DNA of 49,589 bases from Pseudooceanicola sp. HF7 (lineage in GTDB: Bacteria > Pseudomonadota > Alphaproteobacteria > Rhodobacterales > Rhodobacteraceae), in the NCBI RefSeq assembly GCF_011806405.1, contig NZ_JAATOW010000035.1, positions 1-49,589 of the forward strand, read 5' to 3'. Below the pieces are notes generated by a model. The model had not been told where the DNA came from and did not search any database. It worked only from the letters and a program-made list of their open reading frames with translations. The translations under genes were made by a program, and so were the position numbers. Position 1 is the stretch's first letter. Every line of letters starts with the position of its first letter. Of the stretch, positions 16,822-26,424 are shown piece by piece.

Positions 16822-17910
16822 ATGAACATCCATCAGAGCGATCTGACACCCGAGGATGACGACGCCAAGGCGGCGCTGGATCTGCTGCGGCAATGGGCAA
16901 GCCATGCCAGTGACGCAGAGATCAATGCCTTGGATCCCGCGATCGGCCGCCTGCTGCCGGGACAGGGGGATTATCCCCTTCTGTCAAATGATTACCCGGC
17001 AGAGTTCACGGCGGGCGCGAACTATCGCGCGACCCTTCCTGACCTTCAGAACGGGCCGGCCAGCCTGATCCGGGGGGCCAACAAGCCGATCCAGCACGTG
17101 GGGATTTCGAACTTCCGCCTGCCGATCCGCTACCATGATCCCCAGGGCACGCCGCTGACGCTTGAAACCTCCATCACGGGGACAGTTAGCCTTGAGGCTG
17201 ACAAAAAGGGCATCAACATGTCCCGCATCATGCGCAGCTTCTATGCCCATGCGGAAAAACAGTTTTCCTTCGCGGTGATCGAAGCCGCCCTTGATGATTA
17301 CAAGGCGGATCTGGAAAGCCTGGATGCGCGGATCATGATGCGTTTCTCCTACCCGGTGAAGCGCAAGAGCCTGCGGTCGGGGTTGGAAGGCTACCAGTAC
17401 TACGACATCGCGCTTGAACTTGTGGATGAGGGTGGCACCCGCAACCGCTTCATGCATCTCGATTACGTCTATTCCTCGACCTGCCCCTGCTCTCTGGAGC
17501 TGTCCGAGCACGCCCGGCGCGAACGGGGGCAGCTGGCCACGCCGCATTCGCAGCGCTCCGTCGCGCGGATCGCGGTGCAGGTGCTGCCGGGTCAGGTGCT
17601 CTGGTTCGAAGATCTGATCGACATGGCGCGCCTTGCCGTGCCGACCGAGACCCAGGTCATGGTCAAGCGCGAGGATGAACAGGCCTTTGCAGAGCTGAAC
17701 GCGGCCAATCCGATCTTCGTCGAGGATGCGGCGCGTCTGTTTTGCGAGCAATTGCAGGACGACCCACGCATCGGTGACTACCGCGTGGCCGCCAGCCACC
17801 AGGAAAGCCTGCACAGCCATGACGCGGTCTCCATCCTGACAGAGGGCGAAAGCTTCCGTTCGGGCAGCCTGGATCCGCGCTTCCTGGCCACATTGCACCA
17901 CGCCGGCTGA
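16822..17910 (+). CDS. folE2: GTP cyclohydrolase FolE2 (type IB)
   Basis: 362-residue enzyme that converts GTP to 7,8-dihydroneopterin triphosphate, the first step of tetrahydrofolate synthesis. The metal/catalytic cysteine motif STCPCSLELSEHARR (Cys221 and Cys223) is intact, and PIQHVGISNFRLPIR, DKKGINMSRIMRSFY and TPHSQRS are family signatures. FolE2 uses metals other than zinc and often replaces zinc-dependent FolE1 when zinc is scarce. The ATG at 16822 follows AAAGGAGGG. The later pathway genes folB and folP lie far downstream at 43.1-45.0 kb. Confidence 0.95.
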   Translation: MNIHQSDLTPEDDDAKAALDLLRQWASHASDAEINALDPAIGRLLPGQGDYPLLSNDYPAEFTAGANYRATLPDLQNGPASLIRGANKPIQHVGISNFRLPIRYHDPQGTPLTLETSITGTVSLEADKKGINMSRIMRSFYAHAEKQFSFAVIEAALDDYKADLESLDARIMMRFSYPVKRKSLRSGLEGYQYYDIALELVDEGGTRNRFMHLDYVYSSTCPCSLELSEHARRERGQLATPHSQRSVARIAVQVLPGQVLWFEDLIDMARLAVPTETQVMVKREDEQAFAELNAANPIFVEDAARLFCEQLQDDPRIGDYRVAASHQESLHSHDAVSILTEGESFRSGSLDPRFLATLHHAG

Positions 17911-17979
17911 CGCCCAAATAGCGGGCATTGCGGCGCTTTTCCGGGCGGGGTCCGGAAATTGCACTTACATCCCCCCGGC

Positions 17980-17999
17980 GGCTTGCTAGATTGCAAGCC
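17980..17999. promoter_or_regulatory. Perfect inverted repeat before ureD
   Basis: GGCTTGC (17980-17986), spacer TAGATT, GCAAGCC (17993-17999). It abuts the ribosome-binding-site-like AAGGGAGG (18000-18007). It could be an operator for the urease operon or an RNA hairpin that exposes or masks translation initiation. Confidence 0.4.
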
Positions 18000-18052
18000 A
18001 AGGGAGGCACGCTGCCATCAACGCCGAAGTACAAGACCTGCGCCCGATTGCG

Positions 18053-18844
18053 ATGCGTCAGCCCCGTGCCCGCGGGGTCCTGCGGCTGTCGGCCAAGCCC
18101 GGCGCACGCATTGCCGATCTGCATCAATCCGGCTCCCTCAAGGCGCTGTTTCCGGCCTCTCGCCATGGCATCCTGAACGCGGTCTTCCTGAATACCGCCG
18201 GGGGGATGACCGGTGGGGATCGCTATGCCATTCAGGCCGAAGCGCTGGAGGGCGCGGGGCTTTGCGTGACCTCGCAGGCGGCCGAACGGCTTTACCGCGC
18301 CCAGCCCGATGAGATCGGCCAGATGGAGGTCAGCCTGCGCGTCGGCGCGGGCGGGCGGCTGGACTGGCTGCCGCAGGAAACGATCTTCTTCGATGCCGCC
18401 CGCGTGCGCCGCCGCTTCGACGTGACGCTGGACCCGGGGGCCCGTTTCCTGGCGGTAGAGCCGCTGGTCTTCGGTCGCGTCGCCATGGGCGAGGTCGTGC
18501 GCGAGGGGCGGCTGACGGACATCTGGCGCCTGCGCCGCGGTGGCAAGCTGCTGTTCGCGGACAACATTTCCTTTGCCGGGGACGTGCAGGCGGTGCTGCA
18601 ACGCCCCGCTGTCGGGGCAGGGGCCGGCGCCCTTGCATCGCTGCTCTTCTCGGCGCCGGGGGCCGAAACCCTGCTGGCCCCGCTGCGCGACCTCCTTGGC
18701 CCCACTGGCGGCGTCAGCCTTGTCGCCCCCGATCTTCTTTTCGCCCGGATCACCGCAGAGGATGGCTTTGAGCTGCGCAAGCGCCTCATCCCCGCCATCA
18801 CCCGCCTGTCCGGGCAGGACATTCCCAAAACCTGGACGCTCTGA
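18053..18844 (+). CDS. ureD: Urease accessory protein UreD
   Basis: 263-residue chaperone that binds apo-urease first and recruits UreF and UreG for nickel insertion. Family features: [22 protein letters not shown] near residue 45, [11 protein letters not shown] near 72, and [18 protein letters not shown] near 102. The ATG at 18053 gives a standard protein, but the strong AAGGGAGG lies 45 bases upstream and the same frame is open back to there with ATC at 18017 where a start would be expected. UreD stop and UreA start are one base apart. Function certain, start uncertain. Confidence 0.92.
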   Translation: MRQPRARGVLRLSAKPGARIADLHQSGSLKALFPASRHGILNAVFLNTAGGMTGGDRYAIQAEALEGAGLCVTSQAAERLYRAQPDEIGQMEVSLRVGAGGRLDWLPQETIFFDAARVRRRFDVTLDPGARFLAVEPLVFGRVAMGEVVREGRLTDIWRLRRGGKLLFADNISFAGDVQAVLQRPAVGAGAGALASLLFSAPGAETLLAPLRDLLGPTGGVSLVAPDLLFARITAEDGFELRKRLIPAITRLSGQDIPKTWTL

Positions 18845-18845
18845 C

Positions 18846-19148
18846 ATGCAACTGACCCCCAGAGAAAAAGACAAGCTGCTGATCTCCATGGCGGCAGAGG
18901 TGGCGCGCAAGCGGCTCTCTCGCGGCGTGAAGCTGAACCATCCGGAGGCGATCGCCCTGATCACCGACGCGGTGGTCGAAGGCGCGCGCGACGGCCGTAC
19001 CGTGGCCGAGATGATGGAGGCCGGCGCCAAGGTCATCACCGCTGAGCAATGCATGGAAGGCGTGCCCGAGATGATCCACGAGGTGCAGGTCGAAGCGACC
19101 TTCCCCGATGGCACCAAGCTGGTGACCGTCCATAACCCCATCCGCTGA
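18846..19148 (+). CDS. ureA: Urease subunit gamma
   Basis: 100 residues, exactly the family length, starting [13 protein letters not shown] with [21 protein letters not shown] and the [20 protein letters not shown] segment. UreA is the smallest structural subunit; three UreABC units form the cytoplasmic enzyme that hydrolyses urea to ammonia and carbamate. The gene starts one base after ureD ends, in the expected ureDABC order, but ureB does not follow directly: a structured 82-base spacer and a 35-codon ORF intervene. Confidence 0.97.
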   Translation: MQLTPREKDKLLISMAAEVARKRLSRGVKLNHPEAIALITDAVVEGARDGRTVAEMMEAGAKVITAEQCMEGVPEMIHEVQVEATFPDGTKLVTVHNPIR

Positions 19149-19171
19149 AGGCGGTTCGGGACACAGGTTCA

Positions 19172-19204
19172 CGCGCGAGATGAAGATTCATGAATCCTCG
19201 CGCG
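19172..19204 (+). other. Structured spacer between ureA and the 35-codon ORF
   Basis: CGCGCGAG (19172-19179) pairs with CTCGCGCG (19197-19204); nested inside is the perfect 12-base palindrome GATTCATGAATC (19185-19196). No T run follows, so it is not a simple terminator. It could set the ratio of ureA to downstream products by stabilising or cutting the mRNA. Confidence 0.5.
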
Positions 19205-19230
19205 GCAGATTAGGAAAGGAGCATACCGCG

Positions 19231-19338
19231 ATGACTTTTCTGGAGAAACTCCTCGGCTTCCTGGGCATGATGCCGGAAGCCAGCCCCGTCCAGGTCCGCG
19301 CCACGCGCCGCCGGGAGTTCTGGGAGAAACGCCCATGA
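19231..19338 (+). CDS. 35-residue microprotein in the urease operon
   Basis: A small ORF encoding 35 residues ([20 protein letters not shown] at the start, ending RREFWEKRP). A good ribosome binding site, AGGAAAGGAG (19212-19221), lies nine bases before the ATG, and its stop overlaps the ureB start as ATGA (19335-19338), the mark of translational coupling. The N-terminal half could form an amphipathic helix and the C-terminal half is basic. I know no named family. It is better supported by context than by sequence; it may act only as a coupling leader for ureB. Confidence 0.6.
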   Translation: MTFLEKLLGFLGMMPEASPVQVRATRRREFWEKRP

Positions 19339-19640
19339 TCCCCGGTGAGCTTTTCCCGGCAGAGGGCAGCCTGACCCTGAACGAAGGCACAGAGGCCCTG
19401 ACGCTGATGGTGGCCAATACCGGCGACCGGCCGGTGCAGATCGGAAGCCATTACCACTTTGCCGAAGCCAACGAGGCGCTGGATTTCGATCGTGACGCGG
19501 CCCGTGGGTTGCGCCTGGACATCGCCGCCGGCACTGCCGTGCGCTTTGAGCCGGGTCAGCGGCGCGAAGTGAACCTGATCCCCATCGGCGGGGATCGCAG
19601 GATCTATGGTTTCAATCAGAAGGTCATGGGCCCGCTCTGA
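19335..19640 (+). CDS. ureB: Urease subunit beta
   Basis: 101 residues, the family length. Starts [18 protein letters not shown] and carries the conserved [19 protein letters not shown] and [24 protein letters not shown] segments, then the final [10 protein letters not shown]. UreB is a structural subunit bracing the alpha subunit. Its start codon overlaps the stop of the 35-codon ORF, so it is probably translated by coupling. Confidence 0.97.
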   Translation: MIPGELFPAEGSLTLNEGTEALTLMVANTGDRPVQIGSHYHFAEANEALDFDRDAARGLRLDIAAGTAVRFEPGQRREVNLIPIGGDRRIYGFNQKVMGPL

Positions 19641-19692
19641 CGCGGCGGGCCGTGGCGATTTTCAACGGGAGCGTTCACGAAGAGGCGTGGCA

Positions 19693-20016
19693 ATGATGGA
19701 CCCGACGACACTGATGATCCGGCAGGGCTACATGATGCACAGCGTCCTGCTGGGGGCGGCGCAATTGGCGGCCTGGCAGACTCGCTTCGCTCGGGGCTTC
19801 GTCGCGGCGCCGGTGCGGGAGGAAATGTCCCGGCCAGCGCCTGAAGGGTCCGTGCGGCGCGCAGAGGCCCCACAGAAGACGCAGCCCAAGACCGCCACCC
19901 GCGCCAGACAAGCCTCAGCCGGGCGCCGGCCCCACCGGGCCATGCGCAAACACGGACCGGCCGCGCAGCGCATCGGCCGGCTGTCCTCGCACCCCGGGCC
20001 CGCCCGCCCGCATTAA
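19693..20016 (+). CDS. Arg/Ala-rich hypothetical protein between ureB and ureC
   Basis: A 107-residue protein (start [20 protein letters not shown]). The first 40 residues look helical and amphipathic; the rest is low-complexity, basic and rich in Ala, Arg and Pro. GAAGAGGCG sits about five bases upstream of the ATG. It fills the gap between two urease structural genes, which are normally adjacent. Short Ala-rich proteins in this position in relatives are, from memory, often labelled antifreeze-like without evidence. Function unknown; the C-terminal half could be poorly constrained. Confidence 0.5.
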   Translation: MMDPTTLMIRQGYMMHSVLLGAAQLAAWQTRFARGFVAAPVREEMSRPAPEGSVRRAEAPQKTQPKTATRARQASAGRRPHRAMRKHGPAAQRIGRLSSHPGPARPH

Positions 20017-20092
20017 TGCGCCCACCGGCCCAAGCCCGGCGCGCCAATCCATTTCCGGGGGTCTCCCCCGCCCGACCTGTCAGGAGCCTTCA

Positions 20093-21801
<1,709 letters not shown>

Positions 21802-21802
<1 letters not shown>

Positions 21803-22443
21803 TGCCGGCCCGCCCCGTGACCCGCCTGCTGAAGACCGCCATCCATGCCATGCCCCTGGCGCTGCTGTTGCCGGCGGCTGCCCAGGCGGCCTGTCCGATG
21901 TATTCCGATCTTGAGATCGGCATCGTCCTGGTCACGCGGGAAGAGGACAACGTGCTGACAGAGGTCTTTCGCAGCATTTCCTCGCAGCTCATCAGCTATC
22001 ACATGATGAACGACGGAGTGGCCGGCTATACAGAGCTGACCGGCCACGGCGTGCATCCGATGGTGACCACCGATCTCTATGACGGCAAGGTCCTGTCTTC
22101 CGTCTACAGCTACGACACGCCCTTCCCGCAGATCCCCGAGCCCGCACCGGGACTGGAATGGCAGGGAAGCTATGACGTGGTGGATGCCGACGGCAGCGCC
22201 CGTGGCACCCGGCAGATGACGGTGGGCGATTACGAGACGATCTCTTTCGGGGACTGCACCTATCGGGCGCTGCCCGTGCGCTTCGATATCGTCGAAGGCG
22301 ATGACGAAGCGACTCACGATGTCTTCCTCTACCTGCCCGAAATCGCCGTCTCCGTGCTGGTGAGCGGTGGCGTGGGGGAAGAAAGCTATGACTATGAACT
22401 GCCCGGCGAAATTCGTGTGCTGGGCGACGGAGCATCGGAATGA
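21802..22443 (+). CDS. Secreted hypothetical protein inside the urease operon
   Basis: 213 residues with a signal peptide (MPLALLLPAAAQAA region), so periplasmic, unlike cytoplasmic urease. The mature protein is acidic, with two cysteines (AACPMYSD and FGDCTYR) and mostly beta-type sequence; no catalytic motif is visible. The start overlaps the ureC stop by one base (TGATG), which argues for translation with ureC. A shorter start at M17 (MPLALL) would also give a signal peptide. I do not recognise the family. A sensor, metal-related or simply co-transcribed envelope role are all possible. Confidence 0.7.
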
Positions 22444-22520
22444 CCGGAATTTCAGCAGCTGGCGCGGGGTTTGCCGGCTCTTGCCGCACTGCGGAAACCA
22501 CGAGAGGCGTAGCCATGCAT

Positions 22521-22545
22521 CCCTTGCAAGGCGGACCTGCAAGGG
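22521..22545 (+). other. Hairpin upstream of the DUF1127 gene
   Basis: CCCTTGCA (22521-22528) and TGCAAGGG (22538-22545), perfect, with an inner GG/CC pair. A T run (TTTTT) occurs only 15 bases later, so it is a weak terminator candidate or a 5' leader structure within the 252-base gap 22444-22695, where no promoter could be fixed. Confidence 0.35.
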
Positions 22546-22695
22546 CTTCAATTAACAGGCTTTTTACCACATTTTCTGCATTGCAGCGGGTGCATGGCGG
22601 CTCTTCTGCAATGGCTGTAGTAAGGACGCAATCACTGACCTATCTCTTTGGCAACGGAGCGAAACGCCCCGAAGCAACATCGAAAGAGGTCTCCC

Positions 22696-22923
22696 ATGGC
22701 AAACGCAACGCATATCTCCCCCGCCCATACGTCCGGTTTCGGCGCGAAGCTGAACAGCTTCTTCGCTGGCCTGAGCAACGGCATGGTTGCCTACATGGAG
22801 CGCCGCACGCGCTTCGATCAGATCGCGGCCCTGCAAGCCAAGTCCGACGCGGAGCTGGCCAAGCTCGGCATCAATCGCGACCAGATCCCCGCGCACGTCT
22901 TCCGCGATCTGTTCTACGTCTGA
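22696..22923 (+). CDS. DUF1127 small protein
   Basis: 75 residues with a C-terminal DUF1127 (YjiS-like) region: RTRFDQIAALQAKSDAELAKLG, then INRDQIPAHVFRDLFYV. The N-terminal half is a helix rich in Phe and Gly. DUF1127 proteins are small, basic and, in some alphaproteobacteria, tied to phosphate or nitrogen metabolism or RNA binding. AAAGAGG lies eight bases before the ATG at 22696. It stands between ureC and ureE, a position not expected for a urease accessory gene. Confidence 0.8.
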   Translation: MANATHISPAHTSGFGAKLNSFFAGLSNGMVAYMERRTRFDQIAALQAKSDAELAKLGINRDQIPAHVFRDLFYV

Positions 22924-22963
22924 TCGCCGCTCCTGATGTTGCTTTCGGGGCAGGGGGCGCGGC

Positions 22964-23524
22964 ATGAACCGCGCTCTCTCCACCCTCCGCAAGGGCAGCA
23001 TCCCAGAAGACGCGAACGTCGCCGATAGCGTGACGCTCGACTACGAAGCCCGGTTCATCCGGCGCAAGGGCCTTCAGACCGACGCGGGCGAACGCCTGCT
23101 TGTCGACCTGGCTCAGACGACATCGCTGGAAGACGGCGATGCCTTGCAGCTGGAGGATGGCCGCCTGATCGCCATCCGCGCTGCTGCCGAACCCCTGCTA
23201 CGCGTGACCGGTGACCAGATCACCCGCCTCGCCTGGCATATCGGCAACCGCCATACCCCCTGCCAGATCGCGCCGGACCACCTTCTGATCCGCCAGGACA
23301 AGGTGATCGCCGCCATGCTTGCCCACCTTGGCGCGCAGGTAGAGCCCGTGACGGCCCCCTTCATTCCCGAGGGTGGCGCCTATGGCCACGGCCGCACCCA
23401 TTCCCATGAACATGGCAAGACCCTGCATGACGGCTCCGCGCATGATCATGACCACGGGCATGACCATGATCACGCCCATGATCACGGGCACAGCCATTCC
23501 CACAGCCATACCCATGACCACTGA
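22964..23524 (+). CDS. ureE: Urease accessory protein UreE, nickel chaperone
   Basis: 186 residues. UreE carries Ni to the UreDFG complex. The N-terminal domain has VTLDYEARFIRRKG; the metal-binding domain has the conserved LAWHIGNRHTPCQI and LGAQVEPV. The last 45 or so residues form a tail with about 19 His, mostly in HDH and HSH repeats, able to store many nickel ions. Long tails like this occur in only some UreE proteins. The DNA encoding the tail's end overlaps the ureF start by 11 bases. Confidence 0.96.
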   Translation: MNRALSTLRKGSIPEDANVADSVTLDYEARFIRRKGLQTDAGERLLVDLAQTTSLEDGDALQLEDGRLIAIRAAAEPLLRVTGDQITRLAWHIGNRHTPCQIAPDHLLIRQDKVIAAMLAHLGAQVEPVTAPFIPEGGAYGHGRTHSHEHGKTLHDGSAHDHDHGHDHDHAHDHGHSHSHSHTHDH

Positions 23525-24155
23525 CCCGGCGCTGATCCTGCACCGCTGGCTCTCTCCGGCCTACCCGGTGGGGGCTTTCGCCTATTCCCACGGGATCGAG
23601 GCGGCGGTGGCCGAAGGCTGGATCGTGGATGCCGTTACCGCGGGTGACTGGATCACCGATGTGCTGACCCACGGGGCAGGGCGCAACGATGCGATCCTGC
23701 TGGCGGCGGCCTTCCACGCCGAAACCGCTGCCCTGCCGGAGATCGCAGAGCTTGCCACGGCGCTTGCGCCCTCTGCCTCCCGTCGGCTCGAGACAGAGGC
23801 CCAGGGCGCCGCCTTCGCCGCCACCACGGCAGAGATCCACGGGCTGACACTGCCGGCCATGCCCTACCCGGTGGCGCTTGGCCGCGCGGCGCGGCTCATG
23901 GGGCTGCCGCTGGACCTGACGCTGCGGCTTTTCCTGATGGCCTTCGCCTCCACGCTGACCTCTGCCGCCATTCGCCTGGTGCCCCTTGGGCAGACCGATG
24001 GGCAGCGGACCCTCTCCGGGCTTGAACAGCTCTGCGAAACACTGGCACAAGAGGCCAGGTCCGGCGATCTGGACGGGCTGGGCTCCCGTGCCGTACTGTC
24101 GGATATCGCCGCCATGCGGCAAGAGGCCCTGACCACGCGGATCTTCCGCTCCTGA
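23514..24155 (+). CDS. ureF: Urease accessory protein UreF
   Basis: 213 residues, all-helical, with [20 protein letters not shown] at the N-terminus and [17 protein letters not shown] near the middle, typical of UreF. It bridges UreD and UreG and acts in GTPase-dependent nickel delivery. The start [12 protein letters not shown] (23514) gives the family N-terminus; a longer reading from 23373 only translates the His-tail DNA of ureE in another frame. It overlaps ureE by 11 bases, indicating coupling. Confidence 0.95.
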   Translation: MTTDPALILHRWLSPAYPVGAFAYSHGIEAAVAEGWIVDAVTAGDWITDVLTHGAGRNDAILLAAAFHAETAALPEIAELATALAPSASRRLETEAQGAAFAATTAEIHGLTLPAMPYPVALGRAARLMGLPLDLTLRLFLMAFASTLTSAAIRLVPLGQTDGQRTLSGLEQLCETLAQEARSGDLDGLGSRAVLSDIAAMRQEALTTRIFRS

Positions 24156-24205
24156 CCCTGACCAGCGGTCCCCGGACCGCCCCGCACCACAAGGATCGCT
24201 CGCGC

Positions 24206-24829
24206 ATGCCCTCACCCCATGGTCCCCTTCGCATCGGCCTCGGCGGCCCAGTCGGCGCTGGCAAGACCACGCTGACTGCCGCGCTGTGCCGCGCGCTGCG
24301 CGATCGCCTGTCGATCGCCGTGGTGACGAACGACATCTACACCCAGGAAGATGCCCAGGCCCTGGTGCGGATGCAGGCGCTGACCTCTGACCGGATTCGC
24401 GGCGTGGAGACCGGCGGCTGCCCCCATACGGCGATCCGCGAAGATGCCTCGATCAACCTGGCGGCCATCGCGGAGCTCAACCGCGATTTCCCGGACCTGG
24501 ACCTGGTGCTGGTGGAATCGGGGGGCGACAACCTTTCGGCCACCTTCAGCCCGGAACTGGTGGACATGACGATCTACGTCATCGATGTGGCCGCCGGCGA
24601 AGAGATCCCGCGCAAGGGTGGCCCGGCCATCACCCGGTCCGATATCCTTGTCATCAACAAGACCGACCTTGCCCCCCATGTCGGCTCTGACCTCTCGGTC
24701 ATGGAGCGCGATGCCACCGCCCAACGCCAGGGCCGGCCCTTTGTCTTCACCAATCTCAAGACCGGCGCGGGGATCGACCAGATCCTGGCCCTGATCGAAG
24801 AGATCGGTGGCCTAGCCCACGCCGCCTGA
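24206..24829 (+). CDS. ureG: Urease accessory protein UreG, GTPase
   Basis: 207-residue SIMIBI-class GTPase that powers nickel insertion into urease. The P-loop is [12 protein letters not shown], the metal-binding Cys-Pro-His lies in [17 protein letters not shown], switch II region is [17 protein letters not shown], and the base-recognition motif is [11 protein letters not shown]. All key residues are present. It lies 50 bases after ureF and nine bases before a potassium transporter gene on the same strand. Confidence 0.97.
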   Translation: MPSPHGPLRIGLGGPVGAGKTTLTAALCRALRDRLSIAVVTNDIYTQEDAQALVRMQALTSDRIRGVETGGCPHTAIREDASINLAAIAELNRDFPDLDLVLVESGGDNLSATFSPELVDMTIYVIDVAAGEEIPRKGGPAITRSDILVINKTDLAPHVGSDLSVMERDATAQRQGRPFVFTNLKTGAGIDQILALIEEIGGLAHAA

Positions 24830-24838
24830 TCCAGCGCC

Positions 24839-26314
24839 ATGGCCAGCGCCACAACCAGATCGCACCTGATCGACATCCGCCCCATCGGCTACGTGATCGG
24901 CCTGCTTGTCGCGGTGCTGGGGCTGACCATGCTCCTGCCGCTGATCGTCGATATCGTCGAGGGGCGCGGCCATTGGCATGCCTTTGCTGAAAGCGCCATC
25001 ATCACCTTCGTCGCCGGGTCGTTGACGGCGCTGGCCTGCCAGAACGGCACCCGCGAGGGGCTGAGCCTGCAACAGACCTTCCTGCTGACCTCGGGCGTCT
25101 GGGCCACGCTGCCGATCTTCGGCTCTCTGCCCTTCATGCTGGGCGCGACCGAAGCCAGCTTTACCGATGCCTATTTCGAGGCCATGTCGGGCATGACCAC
25201 GACCGGCTCCACCGTGTTCTCCGGGCTGGACGAGATGCCCCGCGGGCTGCTGCTCTGGCGGGGGATCCTGCAATGGCTGGGCGGGATCGGCATCATCGTC
25301 GTCGCCATGGTCTTCCTGCCTGAACTGCGGGTCGGGGGGATGCAGGTGTTCCGCTCCGAAGCCTTTGAAACCATGGGCAAGATCCTGCCCCGCGCCACGG
25401 CCATTGCAAGCCAGATCTCCGTGATCTACGTCGGTCTGACCCTCGCCTGCCTGCTGACCTACATCCTGCTGGGCATGGGGGTCTTCGATGCCACGGTCCA
25501 TGCGCTGACCACGCTGTCCACGGGCGGATTCTCCACCAAGGATGCCAGCTTCGGCGCCTTCTCGGGGCGGATGGAATACGCGGCCTCCATCTTCATGGTG
25601 CTGGCCGCGTTGCCCTTCGTGCGCTACGTGCAGATGCTTCACGGCAACAAGATCGCGATCTTCCGGGACGTCCAGGTCAGGGGCTTCATGCTGACCATCG
25701 GCGTGCTGGTGCTGGTCTCTTCCGTGGCGCTGCTGCACATCTTCCCGCACCACTGGGAACAGGCGGTGCGCGAAAGCCTGTTCAACATCGTCTCCATCAT
25801 CTCGGGCACGGGCTATGCCTCGGTGGACTACATGCAATGGGGCCCCTTCCTGATCACGATGTTCTTCTTCATCGGGCTGATCGGGGGCTGTGCGGGCTCA
25901 ACCGCCTGTTCGGTAAAGATCTTCCGCTACCAGATCCTGCTGGCCTCCATCGGGGCGCAGATCCGCCGCATCCATGCGCCCCACGCGGTCTTCCAGCCGC
26001 GCTACGAGGGGCGCTCCCTGGATGAAGAGGTCCTGGGCTCCGTGATGTCCTTCTTCGTCTACTTCACGGTCTCGCTTGGCGTCTTTTCGGTGCTGCTGGC
26101 GCTGACGGGGCTCGATTTCGTCACGGCGCTCTCAGGCGCCGCCACCGCGCTGGCCAATATCGGCCCCGGGCTGGGAGAGATCATTGGTCCGGCCGGCAAT
26201 TTCGCCCCGCTGAACGACACCGCGAAATGGATCCTAAGCATCGGGATGTTCTGCGGCCGGCTTGAGCTGATGGTGGTCTATGCCATGCTGACAGTGCAGT
26301 TCTGGCGCGGCTGA
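24839..26314 (+). CDS. trkH: Trk-type potassium uptake protein TrkH
   Basis: 491-residue inner-membrane subunit of the Trk potassium system. The four pore loops are visible in order: MSGMTTTGSTVFSG, LTTLSTGGFST, IISGTGYASVD and ALANIGPGLGE, each supplying a selectivity-filter glycine. Between them are the M1-P-M2 helices. TrkH works with the NAD-binding TrkA, whose gene is not nearby. The start is nine bases after ureG, so it may be read from the urease operon; a shared role is not obvious. Confidence 0.94.
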   Translation: MASATTRSHLIDIRPIGYVIGLLVAVLGLTMLLPLIVDIVEGRGHWHAFAESAIITFVAGSLTALACQNGTREGLSLQQTFLLTSGVWATLPIFGSLPFMLGATEASFTDAYFEAMSGMTTTGSTVFSGLDEMPRGLLLWRGILQWLGGIGIIVVAMVFLPELRVGGMQVFRSEAFETMGKILPRATAIASQISVIYVGLTLACLLTYILLGMGVFDATVHALTTLSTGGFSTKDASFGAFSGRMEYAASIFMVLAALPFVRYVQMLHGNKIAIFRDVQVRGFMLTIGVLVLVSSVALLHIFPHHWEQAVRESLFNIVSIISGTGYASVDYMQWGPFLITMFFFIGLIGGCAGSTACSVKIFRYQILLASIGAQIRRIHAPHAVFQPRYEGRSLDEEVLGSVMSFFVYFTVSLGVFSVLLALTGLDFVTALSGAATALANIGPGLGEIIGPAGNFAPLNDTAKWILSIGMFCGRLELMVVYAMLTVQFWRG

Positions 26315-26376
26315 CGCGGGGCGGTTTCGCCCGGGCGTGACGGGCCCGCGATGCCCTGGGGCCCACGGGCCCGTGT

Positions 26377-26406
26377 CATTCCGGCAGAGGTGCCCCTGCC
26401 GGAATG
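26377..26406. terminator. Hairpin between convergent trkH and amidase genes
   Basis: Perfect 11-base inverted repeat CATTCCGGCAG (26377-26387) and CTGCCGGAATG (26396-26406) in the 110-base gap between convergent genes. No T run follows on either strand, so termination is inferred from position and stem strength. Confidence 0.45.
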
Positions 26407-26424
26407 GTCTTCATCTGGTCGGGA

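Noticed and set aside
22515-22967. Frame starting MHPLQGGPARASINR before and across the DUF1127 gene
   Set aside because: It overlaps the DUF1127 gene in another frame and becomes Arg-rich shadow sequence; no family similarity.
23373-23513. Longer UreF start giving a Met/Pro/Thr-rich leader
   Set aside because: The leader is simply the His-tail DNA of ureE read in another frame; UreF homology begins at 23514.
23440-23530. CRISPR-like short repeats
   Set aside because: The repeats are HxH codons in the ureE tail, with no spacers.
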